This document shows, piece after piece, positions 27,671 through 35,855 of a stretch of 64,000 nucleotides of DNA; position 1 is the first letter of the stretch; the number at the start of each line of letters is the position of its first letter. The position numbers and the translations under genes were made by a program. The notes below the pieces were generated by a model, which was not told the origin of the DNA, ran no database searches, and worked only from the letters and a program-made list of their open reading frames with translations. This stretch comes from Desulforapulum autotrophicum HRM2 (GTDB lineage: Bacteria; Desulfobacterota; Desulfobacteria; Desulfobacterales; Desulfobacteraceae). The DNA is taken from assembly GCF_000020365.1 (NCBI RefSeq), contig NC_012108.1, forward strand, positions 5,420,001 through 5,484,000, in the 5' to 3' direction.

Positions 27671-27861
27671 CCTCATTTTCCCGTTTTTTATTTGACGCTT
27701 CAAAATACAGGCTGGCCCACTGTCTGGACCCAGGGCGAAAATTGCTGATTCAGATGACCGGCACAAGTAAAAAAGGGTTCAAGATCGGAATAAAATCTTT
27801 CAAAACATGAAATCCATCTGGACGGATAATCAAAGAATTTGAATAAAATGGAAACAATCGC

Positions 27862-27904
27862 TTGACAAACAATTTCATATCGATATATTCTGTTTTAACG
27901 ATAT
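27862..27904 (+). promoter_or_regulatory. arsR promoter with operator
   Basis: TTGACA at 27862-27867 and TATATT at 27884-27889 (16-base spacer). A perfect inverted repeat TTTCATATCG (27873-27882) / CGATATGAAA (27899-27908) overlaps the -10. The 28-base core 27877-27904 is shared with the promoters at 25728 and 26587. ArsR repressors bind such repeats and let go when metal binds. Confidence 0.8.
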
Positions 27905-27934
27905 GAAAACCAGGAAAGAAAGGAATAAAAAACT

Positions 27935-28279
27935 ATGAAATCATTCATTCGAGTGATGAAAGCATTGTCCGACCCCAACCGGGTAAAAATGATGAAAATG
28001 CTTCAGGCACGCCCTCTTTGTGTTTGCGAGATTAAAACAGCACTTGGTATTGCCCAGTCCACTGCCAGCAAACATTTAAAAATTCTTGAAGATGCCGAAC
28101 TGGTAAGGAGTTTTAAAGACGGGCTATGGGTAAACTATTCTCTTTCCGACGGCAGCGGCTCCCCTTATTCTGCGAGCATGATTGGAAATTTGAGACATTG
28201 GCTGGATGATGAATCTGAAATAAAAGAATTAACCCAGATTCTTCCGGACATTGACCGTCATGCAATTGTTGGGAAATGA
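27935..28279 (+). CDS. arsR: ArsR-family metalloregulator
   Basis: A 114-residue winged-helix repressor. The N-terminus MKALSDPNRVKMMKML leads to LCVCEI (C29, C31), the arsenite-type sensor motif at the start of the recognition region. IAQSTASKHLKILEDAELV (39-57) is the DNA-binding helix pair. The sensor suggests As(III), Sb(III) or another thiophilic ion. The inverted repeat just upstream is its likely operator. The same operator at two other promoters suggests that it controls three units. Confidence 0.92.
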   Translation: MKSFIRVMKALSDPNRVKMMKMLQARPLCVCEIKTALGIAQSTASKHLKILEDAELVRSFKDGLWVNYSLSDGSGSPYSASMIGNLRHWLDDESEIKELTQILPDIDRHAIVGK

Positions 28280-28347
28280 TTAAAAATAAAAAGAGTTACA
28301 AGATTAGATCTTTAAATGACCATATATAATGAAAAGTTGAAAAAATT

Positions 28348-29415
28348 ATGGAATCAAAAACAACCCAACCCATTCAAGGTGAGGGAAAAACAAACAAGAT
28401 GATCGCCTTAAATTTATTGATGGCGACCATTGGCGTATATCTGTGGTGGACTGTTTACCAGGTGCTGCCGAACCTGTCAAAGTGGCTTACCTACAACCTG
28501 CTGCAAATCCAAAAGGGATCTCATCTGGGATCTTCTGTGGAATTTTTCTTTTATGATACCCCAAAGGTCATGATGCTCTTATTCCTGGTTGTTTTTGGAG
28601 TGGGTATCATCAGAAGTTTTTTCACCCCTGAAAAAACCCGGGCTTTTCTTTCCGGAAAAAGTGAGTTTGTCGGTAATATTTTTGCCGCATTATTAGGCAT
28701 TATCACCCCCTTTTGTTCCTGTTCCGCTGTACCGCTGTTTATTGGTTTTGTGACCGCAGGGGTTCCACTTGGCGTCACATTCTCTTTTTTAATTGCCGCC
28801 CCCATGGTTAATGAGATCGCTCTTGGCCTTTTATATGGACTTCTGGGGTGGAAGGTTGCCGCCATTTATATGGGAACGGGCTTATTTATTGCCATATCAG
28901 CGGGGTGGGTGATCGGTCGTCTGAAGCTTGAAAATCATATTGAAGACTGGGTCACACAGTCAAACGCGGCAAACCTGACCATGGAAGAAGAAAAATTGAC
29001 CTGGAATGACCGGATTATTTATGGATGGGATGCGGTTAAAGAAATCATCGGCCGTGTGTGGATTTATGTCATCCTTGGAATTGCTGTGGGAGCTGGGATC
29101 CATGGGTTTGTACCCGAAGGGGTTATGGCATCCATCATGGGCAAAGGGTCCTGGTGGTCTGTCCCCCTGTCAGTTGTGATCGGCATTCCCATGTATTCCA
29201 ATGCAGCCGGTGTTATTCCGGTTGTTGAGGCGCTTTTGGGAAAAGGAGCCGCTTTGGGCTCAGTTCTGGCATTCATGATGAGTGTCATTGCTTTGTCATT
29301 ACCTGAAATGGTGATTTTAAGAAAAGTATTAAAACCCAGATTGATTGGGGTGTTTGTGGGGGTTGTTGCCTCCGGGATTCTGTTTGTAGGGTATTTATTT
29401 AATATAATTCTTTAA
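28348..29415 (+). CDS. CSC-motif permease (DUF318/ArsP-like)
   Basis: A 355-residue membrane protein with about nine helices. CSCSAVPLFIG (Cys 123 and 125), GVTFSFLIAAPMVNE, and a C-terminal counterpart GIPMYSNAAGVIP place it in the DUF318 permease family. It differs clearly from the permease at 24356-25528, so they are not recent duplicates. It lies 68 bases after arsR and is probably the regulator's main target. The likely substrate is an arsenic, antimony or organometal species. This is inferred from the family and the sensor motif. Confidence 0.88.
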   Translation: MESKTTQPIQGEGKTNKMIALNLLMATIGVYLWWTVYQVLPNLSKWLTYNLLQIQKGSHLGSSVEFFFYDTPKVMMLLFLVVFGVGIIRSFFTPEKTRAFLSGKSEFVGNIFAALLGIITPFCSCSAVPLFIGFVTAGVPLGVTFSFLIAAPMVNEIALGLLYGLLGWKVAAIYMGTGLFIAISAGWVIGRLKLENHIEDWVTQSNAANLTMEEEKLTWNDRIIYGWDAVKEIIGRVWIYVILGIAVGAGIHGFVPEGVMASIMGKGSWWSVPLSVVIGIPMYSNAAGVIPVVEALLGKGAALGSVLAFMMSVIALSLPEMVILRKVLKPRLIGVFVGVVASGILFVGYLFNIIL

Positions 29416-29420
29416 AACGC

Positions 29421-29514
29421 TATAAACCGGCATGGCCGGAGCAAGTTATGGCTCCGGCCTCAACAAATTTTGAAACGCCTTCATTGACAATGATTTGGCG
29501 AGTGTTTCATATAA
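29421..29514 (+). repeat. Conserved hairpin box, copy C (full)
   Basis: The layout is the same as at 26152-26248: TATAAACCGGC, stem GGCCGGAGC/GCTCCGGCC, CAACAAATTTTGAAAC, then GTTTCATATAA. It separates the permease from the CAKC gene. Together with copy B it brackets the CDF-arsR-permease block. Confidence 0.7.
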
Positions 29515-29540
29515 AATTAACCTAATTAAAGGAGGGTAAC

Positions 29541-29777
29541 GTGGACATAAAAGTTTTGGGACCTGGTTGTGCCAAATGCAAAAAGACGGAGAAACTGGTT
29601 CAGGAAGTCATCAAAGAAATCGGTGTTGACGCAACTGTTGAAAAAGTAAGTGATATGATGCAAATCGCTTCATATGGTGTATTCGGCACGCCATCAGTTA
29701 TCGTGGATGGAAAAGTTAAATGCACAGGTAAGGTGCCGAAAAAAGACGACATCAAAAATTGGCTGTTAAACAAATAA
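29541..29777 (+). CDS. CAKC mini-thioredoxin (MTH895-like)
   Basis: A 78-residue cytoplasmic thioredoxin-fold protein with a GTG start after GGAGGG. The active site is GPGCAKC (C10, C13). The cis-proline is in FGTPSVIV. These small redox-active disulfide proteins usually lie next to DUF318 permeases, as here, and may hand reducing power or a bound metal to the permease. That partnership is known from context only. Confidence 0.9.
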   Translation: MDIKVLGPGCAKCKKTEKLVQEVIKEIGVDATVEKVSDMMQIASYGVFGTPSVIVDGKVKCTGKVPKKDDIKNWLLNK

Positions 29778-29787
29778 AGAGGAAAAA

Positions 29788-30579
29788 ATGGAGCAGATTA
29801 TAGTTGGCGCTCTTATTTTTGTTGTGGCCGTATTGATGACCATGGTTGGCAAAGGCGGGGGTAATTTTTATGTTGTTATCCTTGTAATGGCAGGGATTCC
29901 AATGCACCAGGCGGCAACAACGGGGCAATTTATTTTGTTTGCCGCTTCAATTGCAGCAATGGTGGTTTTCCAGAAAAATAAATCCGTATCCTGGAGCCTT
30001 GCATTGTTAATCGGTAGTACAACATCCCTTGCTGCCCTTGGTGGTGGATATTTTTCCCATCTTTTCAGCGGATTTACGCTGAAGCTGATTTTTGCCTTTA
30101 TGCTGTTTGCAGCTGGTGCCGTTATGCTTGTACCTGTTAAGAAAGAAAACAAGGGAAGCCTAGAGGACAGGTTTGGTATCATTAAAATTAAATCCAACAA
30201 TCAAATCTATGGCGTTAATTTGTGGATTGCAATCCCTGTAACCATTCTGACAGGCTTCGGTTCCGGCATGGTCGGTGTCTCCGGCGGATCGTTTCTGGTG
30301 CCCCTGATGGTTATTGCCTGCAGTATCCCGATGCACACAGCCGTTGGGACAGCATCCACACTTATTGCTGCCACAGCCTTTATGGGTTTTTTTGGCCATG
30401 CCGTCCAAGGGGATTTTAACCCTGCATGGGCTATTTTCCTAGCAGTCATAACCATTGCAGGGGGCGTAATCGGCGGTAAATTTGCACTTAAAACAAAACC
30501 CAAATCTTTAAAAAAACTGTTTGCTTATACCAATTGGCTGGCTGCCGTCTTCATGGTGATAAACGCATTTCATGTTTAA
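29788..30579 (+). CDS. TauE/SafE-family permease
   Basis: A 263-residue membrane protein with eight predicted helices in two repeats. The family signatures are VGKGGGNFYVVILVMAG in the first half and GFGSGMVGVSGGSFLVPLM in the second. Members export sulfite, sulfonates or other organic sulfur anions. It begins 11 bases after the CAKC gene in the same operon. A role in moving a thiol or sulfur compound used for metal handling is possible. Confidence 0.9.
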   Translation: MEQIIVGALIFVVAVLMTMVGKGGGNFYVVILVMAGIPMHQAATTGQFILFAASIAAMVVFQKNKSVSWSLALLIGSTTSLAALGGGYFSHLFSGFTLKLIFAFMLFAAGAVMLVPVKKENKGSLEDRFGIIKIKSNNQIYGVNLWIAIPVTILTGFGSGMVGVSGGSFLVPLMVIACSIPMHTAVGTASTLIAATAFMGFFGHAVQGDFNPAWAIFLAVITIAGGVIGGKFALKTKPKSLKKLFAYTNWLAAVFMVINAFHV

Positions 30580-30604
30580 ATTATTTTAAAAGGAAAAAGG
30601 ATTG

Positions 30605-31009
30605 ATGCAACAGGTTCTTAAAAAATTGAGTGTATGGATTGTCATTTTGATGCTGTTTTTTGCTACGGGTGCTGCAGCTGATGAATTTTTGAATATCCCG
30701 GCCAAAGGGATGGTGACCATGATTGATTTGGGGGCAAAAAAATGTATCCCCTGTAAAATGATGGCCCCGATCATGGTAAAAATGAAAAAAGCCTACGAGG
30801 GAAAAGCCGAGATTATTTTTATCGATGTATGGGAAAACAAAAAACCGGCACAACGATTCAAAATAAAAGCGATTCCCACACAGATTTTTTTCAATGCACA
30901 GGGCCAAGAGGTATACCGGCATGTCGGATTTTTAGATGAAAAATCCATTGTTGAACAATTGACAAAAATAGGTGTAGCAGCCCCAGACCTGACAGCAAAG
31001 GATAGTTAA
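30605..31009 (+). CDS. Periplasmic thioredoxin-like protein
   Basis: A 134-residue protein. The ATG at 30605 is used; an in-frame TTG lies 3 bases before. Residues 1-25 are a signal peptide (IVILMLFFATGAAA). The active site is KKCIPCKMM (C47, C50), with Pro in the second variable position as in thioredoxin (CGPC), and the cis-proline is in KAIPTQIFF. It is exported and is probably kept reduced by the CcdA protein encoded 1 base downstream. Confidence 0.9.
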   Translation: MQQVLKKLSVWIVILMLFFATGAAADEFLNIPAKGMVTMIDLGAKKCIPCKMMAPIMVKMKKAYEGKAEIIFIDVWENKKPAQRFKIKAIPTQIFFNAQGQEVYRHVGFLDEKSIVEQLTKIGVAAPDLTAKDS

Positions 31010-31010
31010 A

Positions 31011-31715
31011 ATGCTGGAGACTCTTTTTTTAACAGTCAACCAATGGATCGCAGGTGGGACAGCTTTTGCAGCTGTTGGCTGTTTTGTCTGGGGAATGATC
31101 AGTGTCCTTTTCAGCCCCTGCCATCTTGCATCTATTCCGCTGATTGTCGGGTATGTTGGCGGACAGGAAAAAATGGTTCACCCCCGCCAGGCCGGACTTT
31201 ATTCTGTACTCTTCACTTCAGGGCTCTTTCTTACCATTGCATTAATCGGTATTATCTGTGCACTGCTTGGCAGAATGCTGGGTGATGTGGGGAACTATTG
31301 GCAAATTTTGATTGGTATTATTTTGATCTGGGTGGCATTGGGAATGCTAGGCGTCGAAAAGTGTTCTCTGTCAGGAAGCCTTTTATACAAGCTGAATTTA
31401 AAAGGAATGTTTGGGGCCTTTGTACTTGGGCTTGCTTATGGTGTTCTTTCCGGGTCTTGTACTTTTGGATTTATTGCTCCGATTTTGGCAATTATCACAG
31501 TCCAGGAAAAAGTGGTAACCGGTATACTTTACATTCTTCTTTTTGCAACTGGGCATTGTCTTCCAATTGTGATTGCCGGCAGTTCAACAGCGGCAGTAAA
31601 AAGATTAATTGAAAACAGCACATGGAATGGAGCGGGTCACTGGTTTAGGAAAGTTGCCGGTTCAACAATTGCTCTTTTAGGCATCTACTTTATTGTGACC
31701 CCGTTTATAACCTAA
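31011..31715 (+). CDS. ccdA: CcdA/DsbD-type transmembrane thiol transporter
   Basis: A 234-residue membrane protein with six or seven helices. SPCHLASIP (C37) and SGSCTFGFIAP (C150) provide the pair of cysteines that relay electrons from cytoplasmic thioredoxin across the membrane. The likely partner is the exported CIPC thioredoxin just upstream. Its TAA stop lies inside the CTAAA target sequence duplicated by the IS21 element that follows, so the coding region is intact but everything downstream was separated by the insertion. Confidence 0.92.
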   Translation: MLETLFLTVNQWIAGGTAFAAVGCFVWGMISVLFSPCHLASIPLIVGYVGGQEKMVHPRQAGLYSVLFTSGLFLTIALIGIICALLGRMLGDVGNYWQILIGIILIWVALGMLGVEKCSLSGSLLYKLNLKGMFGAFVLGLAYGVLSGSCTFGFIAPILAIITVQEKVVTGILYILLFATGHCLPIVIAGSSTAAVKRLIENSTWNGAGHWFRKVAGSTIALLGIYFIVTPFIT

Positions 31716-31770
31716 ATGTTAGCGGCGGCGTGAAAATGTCATAAAATGCCCGGTTTGAAAATGTATGTTT

Positions 31771-31810
31771 AAAAACGGCCGGCGGATCCCTTTTTTTGGG
31801 TCTGCCGGCC
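31771..31810 (-). terminator. Terminator of the IS21 operon
   Basis: GGCCGGC..TCCC (31777-31790) pairs with GGGTCTGCCGGCC (31798-31810). On the minus strand the stem is followed by GTTTTTAAA. It lies 7 bases after the istB stop. Confidence 0.7.
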
Positions 31811-31817
31811 ATAAGAT

Positions 31818-32594
31818 TTATTCAGTTTTTTCTTTTCGCATTCTGTAACTTGCTCCTTCGATGACCACCGCCTCGGTATGATGCAGTAATCTATCGAGCA
31901 AAGCAGAGGTAAGTGTGCTGTCATTGTTGAAGATAGCAGGCCAGTCCTGAAACACACGATTTGTGGTAATAATGATCGATCCTTGTTCATATCGTTGACT
32001 GATAACCTGGAACAGTAGGTCTGCACCGGTTTTATCGATAGGCAGGTACCCCAGTTCGTCTATCAAAAGCAAAGAGGGTTTGAGGTATTTTTTCAACTCC
32101 TGCTTCAACTGACCTGCATGCTGTGCTGCCACAAGATTATTCACAGCATCGATGGCAGATGTGAACAACACATTCTGATTTTTGAGACAGGCCTGGTATC
32201 CAAGTGCTATAGAAATATGGGATTTCCCCACCCCGACGGGCCCAATGAGGATAACATTGCTTTTTTCTTCGATGAACTTCAGGCGGAATAGGTTTTCAAT
32301 CTGAACCCTGTTGATTTTTTTTGGCCATGACCAGTTGAACTGATCCATTGTTTTTACAACCGGGAACCGGGCCAGGCGGATTCGACGTAGAACAGCCTTG
32401 TCCTTTCGCAGCCCAGCCTCCTGTTTGATCAATTCTGATAAAAAATGGACATGGGTCCATTGTTTTTGAGCGGCTGCTGTTGCCGCAGTTTCATAATTTT
32501 CCCTGATATAGGGAAGCTTCAGATACGCCAGGTGCATCTCAAACTCATTCATGGTCACCTCCTGTTTTGTATACGGACAGATCCGGTGGATCAA
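31818..32594 (-). CDS. istB: IS21 helper ATPase IstB
   Basis: A 258-residue AAA+ ATPase related to DnaC. Walker A is GPVGVGKSH and Walker B is LLLIDELGYL. The C-terminal part has the arginine-finger region ..ALLDRLLHHTEAV. It selects target DNA and activates IstA. Its start overlaps istA by 50 bases, as is common in IS21. It appears full length and intact. Confidence 0.96.
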   Translation of the reverse strand: MIHRICPYTKQEVTMNEFEMHLAYLKLPYIRENYETAATAAAQKQWTHVHFLSELIKQEAGLRKDKAVLRRIRLARFPVVKTMDQFNWSWPKKINRVQIENLFRLKFIEEKSNVILIGPVGVGKSHISIALGYQACLKNQNVLFTSAIDAVNNLVAAQHAGQLKQELKKYLKPSLLLIDELGYLPIDKTGADLLFQVISQRYEQGSIIITTNRVFQDWPAIFNNDSTLTSALLDRLLHHTEAVVIEGASYRMRKEKTE

Positions 32595-34017
32595 TGGTCA
32601 AGTTCAACAGATCACTGCTTCTGGTGACATGTAGTGCACCGGGTTCATGGGTCAGACGGGACCGCTGTTCCAGGATATTGGTGATGTATTCACTTGAAAA
32701 GGCATCGAATTTAATGGCATCTTCAATGGCCAGGGCGACCTGTTCTTTGGAATAGATCTCACTGAGGGCAACAATTTTGCGAATATGATGGAAGGGGGTC
32801 AACCGCCGCTGGCCCAACTGTTGATAATATTCTGAAGCCTTGTCAGACAGGGATAAAAAACGCATATAAATAGCCTGGTCTGCTGCTTTTTTCCTTTGTT
32901 CCAGCAGTACTTTGGAATGATCTGGGTTCTGGATATCCTTTTTCCTGTCATAACTTCTGGCATGCCGGGCCACCAGGGTACTATCATGGTAGATGCCCAG
33001 GTGATCCGGATATTTTCTCAAGGTGAGTCTGACACCGGCCAGTTGGGCAGGGACCGTGTATCGGTTGTCGTCAAGGCTGACCCTGTACTGAACAGATGCA
33101 CGTACCTGGCTGGTCTGACCAATATCGTAAGGTGAGACCGGCAAACCTCGAAGATAGGGCTTTTCATCTGCAAACATATCTATGGGACGCTTGCCGGTTT
33201 CTTTATGAATTCTGACATTGGCCACCGTATCCAGCCATTGTTTCGCCAGCGGTTCCAATACGCTGAAGTCCGGTATATCCAGGCCGCTCAATAAATTTTT
33301 TTTGACATACCCTACCGCGTTTTCCACCCGGCCTTTTTCATTGCCCTTGCCCACGTTGCAGGCCACAATTTTAAATCCATAATGACTGGCAAAATCAAGA
33401 TAACCCGGGTTGAACACCGGACTGGTTCCGAGGGGTCTCTTCAACACAGCGGATTTGAGATTATCCACCATTATTTTTTCGGGAACCAAACCAAAAAAAC
33501 GGAACGCATTCTGATGACATCCCAAAAAATGCTCCATGGTCTGGGATAAGGTAAATTCAAGATACATCAACCGGCAGTAACACAGCACCATGACAAAAAA
33601 GCTCAACCTGCGAAAGGTGGACCCTACACGGACCGAACCATATGATCCCCAGTCTACCTGGGCGCATTCACCCGGTGCAAACACCAGTTTCAAAAAGGGT
33701 TTTACTTTGGGTGGACGGATTTTCCTGACATAATCCTCCACAATGGTGATACCACCTTCAAACCCGTCTTCCCTGATACGTTGAAAGATCTGCTTGGCGC
33801 TGTACGGATGGGTTTCCAGCAACCGGATGATCTGGTCTTTGAACGGATCCAGCTTGCTTGTTTTGAATGCAGTTTTCCTGGGATGATACTTTTTTTCATT
33901 AGCCCAGAATGCCACGGTCCGCTGATCCAGGCCCAGTTTGACGGCCACCTGGCTGTATCTCAGATGATCTCGGGTGTAATAATTTCTGATCTGCACATAC
34001 GTTTCATAATCAATCAT
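32545..34017 (-). CDS. istA: IS21 transposase IstA
   Basis: A 490-residue transposase. An N-terminal helix-turn-helix (RDHLRYSQVAVKLGLDQRTV) is followed by an RNase H-fold DDE domain with Asp in AQVDWGSYG, Asp in IMVDNLKSAV and Glu in KGRVENAVGYV. A beta-barrel C-terminal part binds IstB and DNA. The start overlaps the preceding gene by 4 bases. It is complete, so the element may still be active. Confidence 0.96.
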   Translation of the reverse strand: MIDYETYVQIRNYYTRDHLRYSQVAVKLGLDQRTVAFWANEKKYHPRKTAFKTSKLDPFKDQIIRLLETHPYSAKQIFQRIREDGFEGGITIVEDYVRKIRPPKVKPFLKLVFAPGECAQVDWGSYGSVRVGSTFRRLSFFVMVLCYCRLMYLEFTLSQTMEHFLGCHQNAFRFFGLVPEKIMVDNLKSAVLKRPLGTSPVFNPGYLDFASHYGFKIVACNVGKGNEKGRVENAVGYVKKNLLSGLDIPDFSVLEPLAKQWLDTVANVRIHKETGKRPIDMFADEKPYLRGLPVSPYDIGQTSQVRASVQYRVSLDDNRYTVPAQLAGVRLTLRKYPDHLGIYHDSTLVARHARSYDRKKDIQNPDHSKVLLEQRKKAADQAIYMRFLSLSDKASEYYQQLGQRRLTPFHHIRKIVALSEIYSKEQVALAIEDAIKFDAFSSEYITNILEQRSRLTHEPGALHVTRSSDLLNLTIDPPDLSVYKTGGDHE

Positions 34018-34394
34018 CGGCCACCTCCTGCCGCACCGGCCAACACTTCTGCCAGGCTCATCATCTGACCCGAACCCCGGGGAATAACACGGGGTTCCAG
34101 ACTGAGTACCTGGTATATCGGCTCCTGCCAGGCGATCAAGTTGTTTTTTATCAAACCGGACCGGGCCTGCCGCAGGGTATTCATATCCATGTTCAGCTGC
34201 TTCATGATTGATTTATCCGCGTAGTAACTCAGCCCCCGGGCATCCGCAACACAGACTAAGAACAGATACAAGGCCGATTGTTCATGGCTGCATGACTCAA
34301 TGTACCGCTGCCGGACCAACCGGTGATCGATCCAGCTGAAGCTTTTGGGAATTTTACGAATTCTATTTTTCAGAACCGGTTCTTTTACAATCAT
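34014..34394 (-). CDS. IS21 accessory winged-helix-like protein
   Basis: A 126-residue protein coupled to istA by a 4-base overlap. The middle part (SALYLFLVCVADARGLSYYA, then SIMKQLNMDMNTLRQARSGL) resembles replication-protein-type winged helices, with a beta tail YQVLSLE. The last residues are Ala/Gly rich. It is inside the IS boundaries. It could regulate transposition or help in end binding. The family name is not recognised. Confidence 0.75.
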   Translation of the reverse strand: MIVKEPVLKNRIRKIPKSFSWIDHRLVRQRYIESCSHEQSALYLFLVCVADARGLSYYADKSIMKQLNMDMNTLRQARSGLIKNNLIAWQEPIYQVLSLEPRVIPRGSGQMMSLAEVLAGAAGGGR

Positions 34395-34875
34395 GCTTAT
34401 CTCCTTTGTTTTGGGGTAGGAACAATAAAACTTCCTGCCCGAATTGTTCCATACGAAGGAGGGTCCTGGCTATGTCATCTTGTAACGTTGAACCGATAAA
34501 ACTGGATATTAAACCAATTATTACAGCTGGTTGTACGGTTAAGTGATCTTGTAACGCATAAGATGACTGTATGAAAATATCCTCTTTGTTTTCAGCAGGT
34601 TGCAAAGGTAAGTGATCTTGTAACGCAATCGAAGGTTTTTTGCGTCGACTATACCCCGGGTTCTTTTTACGCCATTTTTGAACCCGCTCAACATTATCCG
34701 GACCAGAAAAATATCCCTGGTTCTCAAGCTTGGTTAACCATTTTTTCTGACTGGCCGCCTTGCTGGCCTTTCGACATTCAGGCTTTCGGCAATATTCTTG
34801 CTTGTTGATATTCCTGGGATCGGGGGGAAACAATTCATTGCAATTCTGGCACTTTCGCTGTTCATTCTTTTTCAT
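34363..34875 (-). CDS. IS21 accessory zinc-finger-like protein
   Basis: A 170-residue protein, first gene of the IS operon, overlapping the next by 32 bases. The N-terminus has a likely zinc site: C-x2-C (KCQNC), then C-x4-C in YCRKPECRK. A basic stretch follows (KKWLTKLENQGYFSG and KWRKKNPGYSRRKK), then a polar tail with the imperfect repeat ALQDHLPLQPA / ALQDHLTVQPA. It is probably a DNA-binding accessory protein of this IS type. The exact role is unknown. Confidence 0.75.
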   Translation of the reverse strand: MKKNEQRKCQNCNELFPPDPRNINKQEYCRKPECRKASKAASQKKWLTKLENQGYFSGPDNVERVQKWRKKNPGYSRRKKPSIALQDHLPLQPAENKEDIFIQSSYALQDHLTVQPAVIIGLISSFIGSTLQDDIARTLLRMEQFGQEVLLFLPQNKGDKHDCKRTGSEK

Positions 34876-35169
34876 TCACAACCAGCCTCCACATATCATC
34901 GTCCAAGATGTAGATATGGTTATGCCTGAAAAAGATTGTCAGTGAAACGGGAAGAAGATGAAGAAAATCTGTTTAAAAAAATTGAAATCAGGAAGAAAAT
35001 AAAAAGAAGAAGGGTACATCTTCAAACCAGGAAGAATATGGCACTTTCAGGTCGCCCCTCACACTAAAAATTGCATTCTTTAAATTTGAAGAAAAAACAC
35101 GATTTTTTATACCCTTGAAAAAGTAATGTTCATAACGCTTACCTTATGAACATTTTTATGAACACAAAA

Positions 35170-35739
35170 CTACTGCTGGGAATCAGCCGCAGGAATCCTT
35201 GCACCGGCTGAATTAGAATCCAACGATTCGGTATGATCGACAAATATCAATTTATTGATGTCAAATCCCGATGCAGCTGCCTGTTCCAGGAGTGTGGATT
35301 TTATCCTCTCTGGGATTATTGGACTTCTTGCCAAAACCCATAAATAGGATTTGCTGGGGCCGCATACAAGGGAATACTGGTAGTTTTCGTGATCAAGTTC
35401 AAAAACGATATAGGAGCCATAAAAGGGTCCCCAAAAAGAAACCTTCAGATAGCCCTGATCCGCTCCCTTTACAAAATAAGCTTTTCCTTCGGCTTCTTTC
35501 CATGAGTCTAATTCAACTGAGAATCCTCGATTCAGGACGCTTACACCACCATCATCCCGAAACGTGTAATCCGCTGTAACCTGCGTTAAACCCCGCTCAA
35601 ATGAATGGTCCAACCGCGCAATTTCGTACCACCTGCCCAGGTATCTCTCTATTTTAAAATTACCAACGGGTGTTATATTTTCAGGAATTCCTGCACATCC
35701 CAGTAAAAACAATAAAAAGAGTATTGATAATTTTTTCAT
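35170..35739 (-). CDS. blc: Outer-membrane lipocalin, Blc-like
   Basis: A 189-residue lipoprotein. The start at 35739 follows GGAAGAA and begins the signal peptide. The lipobox is LLGC with C15. The lipocalin signature GRWYEIARLDHSFERG follows at once, and the second conserved segment is YSLVCGPSKSYLWVLARSP. Bacterial lipocalins bind lipids at the outer membrane under stress. An upstream in-frame extension was rejected for lack of a signal peptide at its start. It lies about 100 bases from the IS21 end, so its 3' end is intact. Confidence 0.92.
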   Translation of the reverse strand: MKKLSILFLLFLLGCAGIPENITPVGNFKIERYLGRWYEIARLDHSFERGLTQVTADYTFRDDGGVSVLNRGFSVELDSWKEAEGKAYFVKGADQGYLKVSFWGPFYGSYIVFELDHENYQYSLVCGPSKSYLWVLARSPIIPERIKSTLLEQAAASGFDINKLIFVDHTESLDSNSAGARIPAADSQQ

Positions 35740-35855
35740 TTTCTTCCGGCCCACCCCCGGCAATGGGACTGCGGTAATCCGTGCCGAAATCCATGGAAAC
35801 GACGTTGTTTCATTCCAACCCCCACCGCCTTCTTGACCATCCATGGACGAACCGA

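Larger units (their letters stand above)
31717..35063 (-). mobile_element. Complete IS21-family element with two accessory genes
   Basis: The ends are TGTTAGCGGCGGCGTGAAAA at 31717 and, on the other strand, TGTGAGGGGCGACCTGAAAG ending at 35063. About 38 of the first 54 bases match, with the internal repeat GGTTTGAA.ATGTA in both. CTAAA flanks the element at 31712-31716 and 35064-35068, a 5-base target duplication. It carries istA, istB and two further genes in one overlapping minus-strand operon. The total of 3347 bases is longer than a usual IS21 (about 2-2.5 kb) because of the two extra genes. Confidence 0.92.

Noticed and set aside
35151-35166. IS21 right end near 35166 from a TGTGTTCATAAAAATG match
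   Set aside because: The match to the left end is weak. The end at 35063 aligns over 54 bases and gives a perfect CTAAA duplication with the left flank.
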